In this document: piece by piece, positions 15,270 through 24,315 of the stretch
Position numbering within the stretch: the stretch's first letter is position 1
How the letters are laid out: every line of letters starts with the position of its first letter
DNA from: Clostridiales bacterium
GTDB lineage: Bacteria; Bacillota; Clostridia; Lachnospirales; Lachnospiraceae
Direction: 5' to 3'
Length of the DNA: 64,000 nucleotides
NCBI GenBank assembly: GCA_018374355.1
Contig: JAHAFI010000001.1
Coordinates: 206,450-270,449 of the forward strand
Notes under the pieces: generated by a model
The model's input: only the letters and a program-made list of their open reading frames with translations
What the model was told of the DNA's origin: nothing
The model's database searches: none
Translations under genes and position numbers: made by a program

Positions 15270-17247
15270 ACGTTTTTTTATGAAGCTTGCTGCGGGAAAT
15301 ATAAAAAAGAACAGTAAAGCATATATCCCTTATATCCTGACCGGCGTGATGACAGTTGCTATGTTTTACATTGTAAAATCCCTGTCGATGAATCCGGGGC
15401 TTGAACAAATGATTGGCGGAGACACGCTGACTTATACTATGGTTCAAGGAAGCGGTGTGGTTGGATTTTTCGCGTTCATTTTTCTCTTTTATACAAACAG
15501 TTTTCTGGTGAAACGAAGAAAAAAGGAATTCGGTATTTTCAATATTCTGGGAATGGAAAAATCCCATCTGGCCAGAACCGTTGCTTGGGAAACACTCTAC
15601 ATGGCAGCGATCAGTCTGGTAGGCGGCCTTATTTTCGGCATTGCATTGGATAAGGTGATGTATCTTCTGATCTCTCAGATTGTCGGGGCACAGGTTCCCC
15701 TTGGCTTTTTCTTTTCCGGCAAAGCGGCCGGGGAAACGGTGCTGCTGTTTCTCGTGATTTTCCTGATGATTTTTCTCAATTCGGTACGACAGATTCAGAT
15801 GTCCGATCCCATCGACCTTTTGAAAGCGGGAAATGTAGGAGAGAAAGAACCCAAGACTAAATTTTTCACTGCGGCAGCAGGACTGGGATGTCTGGGAACG
15901 GGCTATTATATTGCATTGACTACGGAAAACCCCATCGCTTCCCTGTCCATGTTTTTTGTGGCAGTGATACTGGTGATTGTGGGAACGTACCTGCTATTTA
16001 CGGCAGGCAGTATTGTTCTTTTGAAGGCTCTGCGTAAAAATAAAAAGTATTACTACAGGACAAAACATTTCACAAGCGTTTCCGGGATGATTTACCGGAT
16101 GAAACAGAATGCAGTGGGACTTGCAAATATCTGTATACTTTCCACGGCGGTGCTGGTAATGGTATCTTCCACCTCATCTCTGATGCTTGGCATAGAGGAC
16201 ATGATCCGAACCCGTTATCCCTATGATTTTGTAGTCTATGCGGATGAGGCCACAAAGGAGCGAAGCTATGAAAGCTTTGATGAGATCCACAGGCTTCAGG
16301 AGGAAAGAAACGTGAATGTTACCGGGGAGATACAATACTCCTATCTGGCATTTTCCACTATTCGGGAAGGGGACACCTTTTTGGTAAACAGATCCGGAGC
16401 GCTTAACGTGATGGACAGCATTGCGAATTTGGTTTTCGTCTCTCTGGAGGAATACAATGAGGTTATGGGGAAAGAAAAGACTCTGAAAGAGAATGAGATT
16501 CTCGTCTACTCCAACCGCCTTTCCTTCGACGATCCGGTGCTGAAGGTGTTTGATAAAGAGTATCGGGTGAAGGAAACTCTGGATCAGTTTCTGGGAAACG
16601 GCATTATTGCTGCAAATGCAGCCAACAGCCATTTTATCGTGGTGCCGGATGAAGGAGAAATCCGGGATTTATATGAGAAACAGAAAGAGGCGCTGGGGGA
16701 TATCGCAAGCGAAATCCGGTATTTCTACGGCTTTGATTCCGATGGGGGAGAAAAGGAGCAGGAGGAATTTTTTGAGGCGATGACTGAAGCGTACACAGCA
16801 AACGGATATCAGGGGACGCTGGAATCCAGAATGGCGGCGAGAACAGGCTTTGTGGGGCTGTACGGCGGATTTTTCTTCATCGGAATTTTTCTGGGAGTTC
16901 TGTTCATAATGGCAACGGTTCTGATTATCTATTACAAGCAGATTTCCGAGGGCTATGATGATAAAGAACGCTTTGAAATTATGCAGAAGGTGGGAATGAG
17001 CCCACAGGAGGTAAAATCCTCCATCCACTCGCAGGTACTGACTGTATTTTTCCTGCCGCTGGCGGCAGCGGGCGTTCACATCGCAGTGGCATTTCCGATG
17101 ATTTCAAAACTTCTTGCGCTGCTGAATCTTTTGAATGAGAAGCTGTATTTGAGCTGTACGGTGGTATGTTTTCTGGTGTTTGGGGTGATGTATCTGGGGA
17201 TTTATCTGCTGACGGCTAGGACGTATTATAGGATTGTTAAGAGATAG
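15262..17247 (+). CDS. bceB: BceB-like FtsX-family permease
   Basis: A 661-residue permease with about ten transmembrane helices: four at the N-terminal end, several in the middle, a large extracellular domain (about residues 310-530, from RTRYPYDFVVYADE to the YTANGYQGT region), then the last helices. That large domain between helices 7 and 8 is diagnostic for BceB-type peptide sensors/transporters and decides which antibiotics are recognised. I use the ATG at 15262, giving the family-typical MNKRFFMKLA start; a GTG four codons upstream is possible. It overlaps bceA by 8 nt. No terminator is evident directly after it. Confidence 0.9.
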   Translation: MNKRFFMKLAAGNIKKNSKAYIPYILTGVMTVAMFYIVKSLSMNPGLEQMIGGDTLTYTMVQGSGVVGFFAFIFLFYTNSFLVKRRKKEFGIFNILGMEKSHLARTVAWETLYMAAISLVGGLIFGIALDKVMYLLISQIVGAQVPLGFFFSGKAAGETVLLFLVIFLMIFLNSVRQIQMSDPIDLLKAGNVGEKEPKTKFFTAAAGLGCLGTGYYIALTTENPIASLSMFFVAVILVIVGTYLLFTAGSIVLLKALRKNKKYYYRTKHFTSVSGMIYRMKQNAVGLANICILSTAVLVMVSSTSSLMLGIEDMIRTRYPYDFVVYADEATKERSYESFDEIHRLQEERNVNVTGEIQYSYLAFSTIREGDTFLVNRSGALNVMDSIANLVFVSLEEYNEVMGKEKTLKENEILVYSNRLSFDDPVLKVFDKEYRVKETLDQFLGNGIIAANAANSHFIVVPDEGEIRDLYEKQKEALGDIASEIRYFYGFDSDGGEKEQEEFFEAMTEAYTANGYQGTLESRMAARTGFVGLYGGFFFIGIFLGVLFIMATVLIIYYKQISEGYDDKERFEIMQKVGMSPQEVKSSIHSQVLTVFFLPLAAAGVHIAVAFPMISKLLALLNLLNEKLYLSCTVVCFLVFGVMYLGIYLLTARTYYRIVKR

Positions 17248-17298
17248 AATTATATATTTGCTTGGAAAATGAGAGAAAGGTAAGAACGGAAGAGGGAA

Positions 17299-17448
17299 AA
17301 AACATTTTTGTTTTGGGATGAAGTACAGGAAATAACGGGATGGGAAAAGGTGGTTAATTCACTGAATACGGATTTCGACTTGGATATCTATAATTCTACG
17401 ATTTTTTCGGATATTAATTCAATAGAGATGTTTTTATATGAGTCTTGA
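17299..17448 (+). pseudogene. Fragment of an AAA-family (AAA_14/DUF4143-type) ATPase
   Basis: The frame from 17299 to the stop at 17446 reads KTFLFWDEVQEITGWEKVVN, then SLNTDFDLDIY, before drifting into unrelated residues. The first 30 residues match the Walker B region of the common ATPases that carry AAA_14 and DUF4143 domains (typically FLDEIQE..GWEKVVNSL...DIYITGSNS). The Walker A half, the GSNS sensor region and the DUF4143 half are missing, and there is no start codon, so this is a decayed relic. Confidence 0.7.
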
Positions 17449-17494
17449 GGAATGATTCTTCAAGGCTTTTATTCCCGCAGGCAACGAGCCAAGC

Positions 17495-17566
17495 GGATAT
17501 GCTTGCATATCCATTTGGTGACTGCTGTGAGGGTCAAAAATGAGGAAGGAGGGGATGAACATCCCC
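17495..17566. repeat. Two short perfect palindromes in non-coding DNA
   Basis: GGATATGC-TT-GCATATCC (17495-17512) and GGGGATG-AA-CATCCCC (17551-17566) stand 38 nt apart, each with a two-base loop. They lie in the 469-nt stretch between the ATPase relic and the URO-D-family gene, which otherwise holds only AT-rich DNA, an ATGCA-N7-TGCAT repeat at 17742-17758 and the promoter at 17807. Confidence 0.5.
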
Positions 17567-17806
17567 AATGGCTGCAGCAGGTCTACATGGGAGGATCTTG
17601 ATGAATTTTAAAAACTGTCCGCAAAATGGTAAAAAAGCGGATGATTTTTGCAATCGAATATTGACATTTCATATAAGCATGCTGCAAGATAAATAAAATA
17701 TATTTATTAATATGCGCAACAGAATAAGAAAAAATATAATAATGCACAAAAAATGCATCGAAAAACAAACAAAAACACGAAAATTAAAACCATAAAGTAA
17801 AAATGA

Positions 17807-17835
17807 TTGATTTAATATTGCAATGATGTTATTGT
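17807..17835 (+). promoter_or_regulatory. Promoter of the URO-D/beta-mannosidase operon
   Basis: TTGATT-N17-TATTGT. Its spacer contains GCAATG, as does the spacer of the binding-protein promoter at 22747, and the sequences around the two boxes align well (ATTGA.TT...GCAATG..GTTA.TATTG). This suggests common control, probably by the ROK repressor. A small hairpin (CCGCC...GGCGG) lies downstream in the leader, near 17866-17881. Confidence 0.5.
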
Positions 17836-17917
17836 GAACTTACCTTGATAACAGATAAGACTTCCGCCTTTACAGGCGGTGAGCAACGTATTTCAAATGA
17901 AAAGGGGTGAAGAGATA

Positions 17918-18868
17918 ATGACATCAAAAGAAAGAGTAAAAGCAGCAATAGAGTTTAAAGGAGTGGATAAGCTTCCTCTTTTATACTTCAACAAGTATCT
18001 GGAGCGGTCAGATGTTATTGGAATTTCATATGAAACAGCACGTGACTTTCACGGGAAAGAAAATGAAAGCGAGTGGGGCTTCAGATGGAAAAGAGTAGAT
18101 AATACCATGGGGCAGCCGTATGACCCGCCGATCAAAGACTGGGCGGATTGGAAGACATTTACGCTTCCGGATGCGTATGCTCCGGGACGCTTTGACCATG
18201 TGCAGAAGTTGATTGATGAAAATAAGGATAAATTTTTGATGGGAGGACTTGGAATTTCCGGATTGAATTTTGCAACATATGTACGGGGCATGGAAGATAC
18301 GTTTATAGATTTTTATGAAAATCCGGATGAGATTCTGGAACTTCTTCATGCGGTGAGCAATTTTGAGACAGGTATTATCCGCCAATTCTGTGAATTTGAT
18401 TTGGATGCTATTTCATTTGCAGATGATTTGGGAACACAGAAAGGTATGATGATTTCTCCCGTTCTCTGGCGGGAAATCTACAAGCCGATTTATACCGAGC
18501 AGTTTGATATTATTCATAAAGCAGGAAAGAAAGTGTATTTCCATTGCTGTGGCGATATCTGGGATATTATCGGCGATCTGGTGGAGGCAGGCGTAGATGT
18601 ATTCAATTTTAACCAGCCGGATATTTTTGGAATAGAGCGGCTGGCAGAAAAATATGCAGGAAAATGTACCTTTTGTTGTCCGGTAGATCATCAGAATCTT
18701 GCAATGAAGGGAAGCAGAGAAGAAATCTTTGCATATGTACAACGAATGAAGGATGCATTCTTTGTAAATGGAGGAGGATACATCGGGTATCTGGAAGAAT
18801 ATTCTTGTATGGGGATGAGCGATGAGACGTTTGAAGATATCTGTGATGCTTTTGAAAGCATTCGCTGA
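17918..18868 (+). CDS. Uroporphyrinogen decarboxylase-family protein (methyltransferase-like)
   Basis: A 316-residue TIM-barrel protein of the URO-D superfamily. It begins MTSKERVKAAIEFKGVDKLP, the usual opening of the non-haem members. It contains a HCCG motif (VYFHCCGDIWDII) and a later Cys pair (CTFCCPVDHQ), which resemble the His/Cys zinc ligands of cobamide-dependent methyltransferases such as MtaA. A haem role is unlikely because there are no porphyrin genes nearby and the gene leads a mannoside-degradation operon. The start at 17918 follows AGGGGTG by 8 nt. The substrate is unknown; demethylation of a methylated sugar is one speculative fit to the context. Confidence 0.78.
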   Translation: MTSKERVKAAIEFKGVDKLPLLYFNKYLERSDVIGISYETARDFHGKENESEWGFRWKRVDNTMGQPYDPPIKDWADWKTFTLPDAYAPGRFDHVQKLIDENKDKFLMGGLGISGLNFATYVRGMEDTFIDFYENPDEILELLHAVSNFETGIIRQFCEFDLDAISFADDLGTQKGMMISPVLWREIYKPIYTEQFDIIHKAGKKVYFHCCGDIWDIIGDLVEAGVDVFNFNQPDIFGIERLAEKYAGKCTFCCPVDHQNLAMKGSREEIFAYVQRMKDAFFVNGGGYIGYLEEYSCMGMSDETFEDICDAFESIR

Positions 18869-18895
18869 ATAACCGGATAGAATTTTTAAGGAGGA

Positions 18896-18947
18896 GTAAA
18901 TATTCAGGACCTTGTCCTCGCGGGACAGTGACCTTCTGAATAGTTAC
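18896..18947 (-). repeat. Variant copy of the dispersed palindromic repeat
   Basis: The ends GTAAATATTCAG and CTGAATAGTTAC form an imperfect inverted repeat around a different, shorter centre (CCTTGTCC...GGGACAGTGACC). It occupies most of the gap between the URO-D-family gene and the beta-mannosidase gene and ends exactly where the latter's GAGGAGG ribosome binding site begins. Confidence 0.7.
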
Positions 18948-18962
18948 GAGGAGGATTTCTAT

Positions 18963-21296
18963 ATGAATAGTTCTTACAGATGTATGAGCCTTGATGGTCA
19001 GTGGAAACTGTATTTTATGCCGGAGCCACAGGCGCTTTCCGTTCCGGAAGGAAAACCTGAAAATTCACAGGCAAAGGTTATCGGCGCTTCAATCCCCGGA
19101 AATGTTGAACTTGATTTGCAGCGGGCCGGGTTAGAAGGCGACCCGTTTTATGGAACCAATGTCTATAACTATCGAAAATATGAGTTTTATTCATGGTGGT
19201 TTATCAGAACATTTACCCTGCCGGAACAGATGAAAGGGGAAAACATTATTCTGCATCTTGATGGGGCGGATACATTCGGCACGATTTATATCAATGATCA
19301 GAAGGTTGGAGAATGTGCAAACATGCTGATTCCACATGAGTTTGATATAACCCGGTACGTTATGTTCGGTGAGGAAAACAAAATCTGTGTTTATATTTCT
19401 TCTGCGATGAATTGGGCGCGCAAAGAATATTATCCGGTAGGAATCCGTGTTTCTGAACATACCGGTGACGAATTTGTAAAGATTCGGAAAGCCCCCCATT
19501 CTTTTGGGTGGGATATTTCGGGGCGCTTTTTGTCTGCAGGCTTATGGAAAAGTGTGTGGATTTACTCCCGGCCGGAGACGTATATCAAAGAAGTATACTA
19601 TGCGGTCACGGATCTAAATAAATATAGAGCACAGATAGAATGTCTTTTTCGTTTTGAAACAGATGTGCCTGTGATTGAAGAGTTCACAGCCGGAGTTATT
19701 GGAAAATGCGGCGGGAGCAGTTTTGAGAAGGAAGTAAAGATAAGTTTTGTAGCGGGAAAAATTCATCTCGAAATAGAGAATCCTGCGTTATGGTGGCCGA
19801 AAGGATATGGAGCTCCGAATTTATATGAGTTTACGTTTCGGCTTATGTATAAAGGTTTGGTGGTTGACAGCAGAAGTGAGCGTTTTGGCATTCGCAAAAT
19901 TGATATTGAAACATCGTATGAAGAAAAAGATGCCGGTGAATTTTTAATCAAAGTAAATAACATACCAATTATGGTGAAGGGAACAAACTGGGTATTTTTG
20001 GATTGTCTGCATAGCCGTGATATTCTCCGGCTTCAGCAGGCACATGATCTTTTGGATGATTTGGGATGCAACATGGTGCGTTGCTGGGGCGGAAATGTCT
20101 ATGAGAGCGACCGGTTTTATGAGTTGTGCGATGAGAGAGGAATCATGGTATGGCAGGACTTTAGTATGGCCTGCGGAATTTACAGCCAGTATGATGATTT
20201 TGCCCGTATCATGGAGGAAGAAGCCCAGTCAGTCATTATCCGGTTAAGAAATCATCCATGCATTGCGTTGTGGGCAGGGGATAATGAAATCGATCAGCTA
20301 TACATGAATGTGAAACAGCGTCTTCCGCATGCCCGATATAACCGCTTATCCCGGGAAATTCTTCCGCGGGCATTAGCCATGCATGATCCATATCGTGAAT
20401 ATGTTCCGAGTTCACCATATATTCCGGAAGGGTATACGGATGAGTACAAGGTGCCGGAACAGCATAACTGGGGAGCCAGAGATTACTTTAAGGGTAATTT
20501 CTATCGGAACAGTACAGCGCATTTTGTCAGTGAAACCGGGTATCACGGCTGTCCGGCAGTTTCCTCGCTGAAACGGTACATTCCGGAGGAAGAATTGTGG
20601 CCATTTTCCTTGGAAAGCAAGTCTTGGGCAACTCATAATTCCGAATATTTAAAGGGAGAACGCCGTGAATATGACCGCAATCAATTGATGATCAATCAGG
20701 TGAAGGTTCTGTTTGGCTGTGTTCCTGAGAATATGGAAGATTTTGTCCTTGCTTCCCAGATTTCTCAGGCAGAGGCGAAAAAGTTTTTTGTGGAAACCGC
20801 AAGATTAAAAAAATGGCGTCGCACAGGAATTCTCTGGTGGAATTTGCTGGACGGCTGGCCGCAGATTTCGGATGCAGTTGTGGATTATTATTTTTCTAAA
20901 AAACTGGGGTATTACTATTTGAAACGGATTCAGCATCCCTTGTGTATTCTCATTGATGAATCGGAAGAGTGGAAGCATCGGGTAGTTCTGGCGAATGACA
21001 GCAGAGTTTCCTGTATGGTAGACTATTGCATCAGAGACGGTGAAACGGGAGAAGTTTTGGCGGAGGGAAGGGAATATAGTCATGCCAATGAAAATCTGGA
21101 ATTGAAGCCGCTTCCGTCTGTGCCGGGAGAACAAAGATTGTATGTTATGGAATGGAAATGTTCCGGGGAGGACAAAATTTATGCCAACCATTATATTTCC
21201 GGTTACATTCCGCTGCAATTTGAAAAATACAAACAATGGCTTAAAATCATCGAGGCACTGCCGGAGAAATTCTCTGTGTCTGAATGCATAAAATGA
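18963..21296 (+). CDS. Beta-mannosidase, glycoside hydrolase family 2
   Basis: A 777-residue cytoplasmic GH2 enzyme without signal peptide. It has an N-terminal sugar-binding jelly roll (SLDGQWKLYFMPE, PGNVELDLQRAGL), immunoglobulin-like domains, and a catalytic barrel with WAGDNEID (acid/base Glu442) and SETGYHG (probable nucleophile Glu524). The motif PGNVELDL and the SWWFIRTFTLP region are typical of beta-mannosidases and not of beta-galactosidases. It should release mannose from beta-mannosides such as the Man-beta-1,4-GlcNAc core of N-glycans after import. I use the ATG at 18963 with GAGGAGG 8 nt upstream. It ends at a strong terminator. Confidence 0.88.
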   Translation: MNSSYRCMSLDGQWKLYFMPEPQALSVPEGKPENSQAKVIGASIPGNVELDLQRAGLEGDPFYGTNVYNYRKYEFYSWWFIRTFTLPEQMKGENIILHLDGADTFGTIYINDQKVGECANMLIPHEFDITRYVMFGEENKICVYISSAMNWARKEYYPVGIRVSEHTGDEFVKIRKAPHSFGWDISGRFLSAGLWKSVWIYSRPETYIKEVYYAVTDLNKYRAQIECLFRFETDVPVIEEFTAGVIGKCGGSSFEKEVKISFVAGKIHLEIENPALWWPKGYGAPNLYEFTFRLMYKGLVVDSRSERFGIRKIDIETSYEEKDAGEFLIKVNNIPIMVKGTNWVFLDCLHSRDILRLQQAHDLLDDLGCNMVRCWGGNVYESDRFYELCDERGIMVWQDFSMACGIYSQYDDFARIMEEEAQSVIIRLRNHPCIALWAGDNEIDQLYMNVKQRLPHARYNRLSREILPRALAMHDPYREYVPSSPYIPEGYTDEYKVPEQHNWGARDYFKGNFYRNSTAHFVSETGYHGCPAVSSLKRYIPEEELWPFSLESKSWATHNSEYLKGERREYDRNQLMINQVKVLFGCVPENMEDFVLASQISQAEAKKFFVETARLKKWRRTGILWWNLLDGWPQISDAVVDYYFSKKLGYYYLKRIQHPLCILIDESEEWKHRVVLANDSRVSCMVDYCIRDGETGEVLAEGREYSHANENLELKPLPSVPGEQRLYVMEWKCSGEDKIYANHYISGYIPLQFEKYKQWLKIIEALPEKFSVSECIK

Positions 21297-21298
21297 AA

Positions 21299-21346
21299 AA
21301 ACCCGGAGCAGGATTCGGTTTTCTGAATTCTGCTCCGGGTTTTTTT
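21299..21346. terminator. Bidirectional terminator between beta-mannosidase and ROK genes
   Basis: AACCCGGAGCAG pairs with CTGCTCCGGGTT around an imperfectly paired loop, with an A run on the left and TTTTTT on the right, so it can serve both convergent genes. Confidence 0.92.
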
Positions 21347-21353
21347 AATAAAT

Positions 21354-22565
21354 TTAGAGATTCAGGGGAAGCTTCAAGTTGAACACTTTATCGGCAATCA
21401 GCGCTACAGAGCCAATCAGCGGGGCATCACCGTGGAAGGTGGAATGAAAAATGCTCAAGGGGTGATGTTTGGCCGAAAGAGAAAGCGCTGCGAGCTTGTG
21501 CTGCAGGAGATCCTCGATAATCCTTCCGTTATTTGCTGAGTTGTAACCCACGATAATTGTGGAGAGATTCAGCAGGTTGATGGTATTGGTAAGGGAATAT
21601 GCGATATAGGAACAAAAATCCTCCAGAACAGAAGTTGCCAGTGTATCATGCTGATTTCCTGCGGTTACGATGTCGATCCATGAGGGGGTGAGAATGGAAG
21701 TCAGCGGAGAGGAAGGATAGAAAGGAGCAAGATCCTGTATCCTTCGTCGCATATTGTTCACGTTTGCATAAAGATCAAGGCAGCCGCGGTTGCCGCAGGC
21801 GCAAAACGGACCATCAAAGTTAATAGAGGTATGTCCGATTTCACCGCTTTGACCGGAATCCCCATCGTATAAGGTGTGATTCAGAACAAAGCCTGCACCG
21901 ATTCCGTTCATGATATGGAGATATGCAAAATTTGGAGTATCAATTCCGGCTCCAAAGAGTTTTTCCGCAAAAGCTCCGGCAGTAGCGTCATTGACCAGAA
22001 ATACAGGAAGTCCGGTTTTTTCCCTGAAAATAGAAACAATAGGCAGATTTTCAATGCCATAAAAATAAGGCGGTTTCAGAATGATACCTTGTTCGGAATC
22101 CAGAGGACCTACGGATGCAATTCCGATGGCAAGGATTTTGCGGAGAGTCTGTTTGCGGCATTTGCTGAAAAGACTCCAGATGATATCCAGAAGCTCCTGT
22201 TTGGAATGGAGAACTTCATAAACGTGTTCCAGACGGAAAAAAATCTTTCCGCCAAGATCAGAAAGAACAATCTGACAGAGTTCTCTCTTTATAAGGATTC
22301 CGCAGATGCAGGGCGAATTTTCGGACAAAGCCAGCATGATTGGCTTTCGCCCGTAATTTGCAGAAAACTGAGGAGTGTTTACTTCCTGAATCAAACCTAC
22401 TGAAAGGAGTTCAGTGACAATATTTCCCACAGTCATTTTGGAAAGGCCTGTAATCCGTGAAATATCTACTCGTGAAATGGCATCACTCATTGCGATATGT
22501 TTAAGAACTAACATTCGGTTTTGGATTTTTACGTCAAGGATATTGGAACCTGTTTTGGATTTCAT
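21354..22565 (-). CDS. ROK-family transcriptional repressor (NagC/XylR type)
   Basis: The 403-residue protein has an N-terminal winged helix (ISRVDISRITGLSKMTVGNIV is split here as RVDISRITGLSKMTVGN, residues about 33-49) and a C-terminal ROK sugar-kinase-like domain with the zinc motif CACGNRGCLD. Such proteins repress sugar operons until a sugar or sugar phosphate binds. It is divergent from the binding-protein gene and convergent with beta-mannosidase. The two forward promoters at 17807 and 22747 share sequence and are the probable targets. Start 22565 has AGGAGG about 7 nt upstream on the minus strand. Confidence 0.9.
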   Translation of the reverse strand: MKSKTGSNILDVKIQNRMLVLKHIAMSDAISRVDISRITGLSKMTVGNIVTELLSVGLIQEVNTPQFSANYGRKPIMLALSENSPCICGILIKRELCQIVLSDLGGKIFFRLEHVYEVLHSKQELLDIIWSLFSKCRKQTLRKILAIGIASVGPLDSEQGIILKPPYFYGIENLPIVSIFREKTGLPVFLVNDATAGAFAEKLFGAGIDTPNFAYLHIMNGIGAGFVLNHTLYDGDSGQSGEIGHTSINFDGPFCACGNRGCLDLYANVNNMRRRIQDLAPFYPSSPLTSILTPSWIDIVTAGNQHDTLATSVLEDFCSYIAYSLTNTINLLNLSTIIVGYNSANNGRIIEDLLQHKLAALSLSAKHHPLSIFHSTFHGDAPLIGSVALIADKVFNLKLPLNL

Positions 22566-22600
22566 AGTACACCTCCTTTGGAAAAATATAGTATATTACA

Positions 22601-22629
22601 ATTATAATACAGTGGTTAGTAAAAAACAA
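22601..22629 (-). promoter_or_regulatory. Promoter of the ROK repressor gene
   Basis: On the minus strand TTGTTT-N17-TATAAT ends 36 nt upstream of the ROK start codon. The -10 box is a perfect match. Confidence 0.6.
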
Positions 22630-22746
22630 TAATAAGACTAAGTTACTAAGTGGGAGGGAAAAATGACTAAAACTATGAAATACGCACAAAAATCGCGGGG
22701 TAAAAATGTGCAAAAAGGAAAAAATGATATAATATAGTAAAAGTAA

Positions 22747-22775
22747 TTGACTTTATAATAAAGCAATGTTACTAT
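22747..22775 (+). promoter_or_regulatory. Promoter of the ABC importer/GH38 operon
   Basis: TTGACT-N17-TACTAT, 71 nt upstream of the binding-protein start. Its spacer shares GCAATG and flanking bases with the promoter at 17807, pointing to joint regulation. Confidence 0.6.
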
Positions 22776-22845
22776 TGTCTTACAAAAGAAAATAGCTTTC
22801 CACAAAAGTCTGACGAAAGAGATGTGGAAGAAAAGGAGGAAAAAT

Positions 22846-24258
22846 ATGTTTAAAAGAAAAGCAGCAGGTTTTATGGCAGCATTGATGTGCGCATCGTTAG
22901 TTGGCTGTGGCGGCGGAGAGACCAAAACAGAAACTAAAGATACAGGTGATGGCGAAGCGAAAACAGAAGCTTCTGCAGATGATGCGAAGAAAGAAGATTC
23001 GGGATCTGATGAGGTAATTAAAATTGCACTGTCTGCCAATGATGTTGAACTGTTCTATGGAGACGTAATTGAAAAGTTTGAAGCTGAGACCGGAAAAGAT
23101 GTTGAAACCATAGAGATTCCTCAGGGTGCTGATATGTACACTAAGATTACCATGATGATGCAGTCTCCGGAAACCTGTCCGGACGTAATTGCTGAGGATG
23201 GATTCATGATTATGTCCGATGCAAAAGCAAATTATCTGGAACCGCTGGACGATATGATTGCTGAATGGGAAGACACAGAGCAGTTTAACGAAGCAGTATT
23301 TGCAGGCGGTAAAGGTGAGGATGGAGTACAGTATGGAATTCCATACTCCACAGATGTCCAGTGTATCTGGTATGACAAGCAGTTAATGGAAGAAGCCGGT
23401 GTTCCGGTTCCATTTGAACCAAAGACATGGGATGACATCATCGAAGCTGGTAAAAAGATCAAAGCGCTGGGGGATGACATTATTCCATTATACATTTTTG
23501 CCTCTAAGGCTGCACCGGAAGAGACATCCATGAGAACATTTCAGGAATACTACGCAGGAACGGGCGGTTCTCTGTATGATTTCGAAACAGGAAAATGGAT
23601 TGTTGATAAAGAGAATCTGTTAAAAGTATTTAATTTTGTAAATGATATCTTTAACGTAGAAAAAATTGCTCCTCCGATGAGTGATGTTGCTACAAACGGT
23701 ATTGAATCTGTTTATAAAGCCGACCAGATGCAGAATCATAAACTGGGAATGATCTCTACAGGAAGCTGGACAGCAGGAGACTGGGGCGAAGGCGGACAGT
23801 CACCATGGCCGGAATGGAAAGAGACATGGGCAGTTGCAAAAATTCCTACCTATGATGGAAGCGGAGACGGATATGCGACAATGTCCGGTGGATGGACATG
23901 GGCTATTCCGAAAAATGCGAACAATAAAGAGGGTGGAAAAGAACTTCTGAAATTCCTTGCAAATAAAGAAAATCAGGTAGATTACGCTCTGTACAGCGGC
24001 AATCTGGCCGTACGTAAAGACGTTATGGAAGATCCGGCTTACACAGGACAGGATCCATCCGTTATCAATGAAACATCTGCCATGCTTGATTTTACACACT
24101 TCCGTCCTTCCGTAGAAGGATACGCAACACTGACAGCTATGTTTACAGAGGTAACAGAAAGCGTTGCTCTGGGAGCGGCTACACCAGAAGAAGCAGTTGA
24201 AACATTCGAATCTGAAATGAAACGAATCGCCGGAGAAGACAAAGTTACTGTAAAATAA
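22846..24258 (+). CDS. ABC transporter sugar-binding lipoprotein
   Basis: A 470-residue extracellular solute-binding protein of the type that serves carbohydrate importers. The N-terminus is a lipoprotein signal (hydrophobic stretch ending LVGC, Cys21), followed by an acidic Thr/Glu/Asp-rich linker up to about residue 55. The mature part contains GIPYSTDVQCIWYDKQLMEE and SGGWTWAIPKNA, typical of the family. It precedes two MalF/MalG-like permeases and the alpha-mannosidase, so the ligand is probably a mannose-containing oligosaccharide. I start at 22846, where GGAGG precedes; an upstream in-frame ATG overlaps that site. Confidence 0.92.
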   Translation: MFKRKAAGFMAALMCASLVGCGGGETKTETKDTGDGEAKTEASADDAKKEDSGSDEVIKIALSANDVELFYGDVIEKFEAETGKDVETIEIPQGADMYTKITMMMQSPETCPDVIAEDGFMIMSDAKANYLEPLDDMIAEWEDTEQFNEAVFAGGKGEDGVQYGIPYSTDVQCIWYDKQLMEEAGVPVPFEPKTWDDIIEAGKKIKALGDDIIPLYIFASKAAPEETSMRTFQEYYAGTGGSLYDFETGKWIVDKENLLKVFNFVNDIFNVEKIAPPMSDVATNGIESVYKADQMQNHKLGMISTGSWTAGDWGEGGQSPWPEWKETWAVAKIPTYDGSGDGYATMSGGWTWAIPKNANNKEGGKELLKFLANKENQVDYALYSGNLAVRKDVMEDPAYTGQDPSVINETSAMLDFTHFRPSVEGYATLTAMFTEVTESVALGAATPEEAVETFESEMKRIAGEDKVTVK

Positions 24259-24269
24259 GGCTTATTTAT

Positions 24270-24294
24270 CGGCTTGGGGCGCTGTCCCAAGCCG
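24270..24294 (+). other. mRNA hairpin after the binding-protein gene
   Basis: CGGCTTGGG pairs perfectly with CCCAAGCCG around a 7-nt loop. There is no T run, so it is more likely a stabilising or processing hairpin that keeps binding-protein mRNA above permease mRNA than a full terminator. Confidence 0.6.
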
Positions 24295-24315
24295 AATCTA
24301 TCAAGGAGATAAACT

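Noticed and set aside
17449..17800. A retron, group II intron or small RNA gene in the palindrome-rich gap
   Set aside because: There is no reverse transcriptase, no intron domain V-like hairpin and no promoter-terminator pair around the palindromes.
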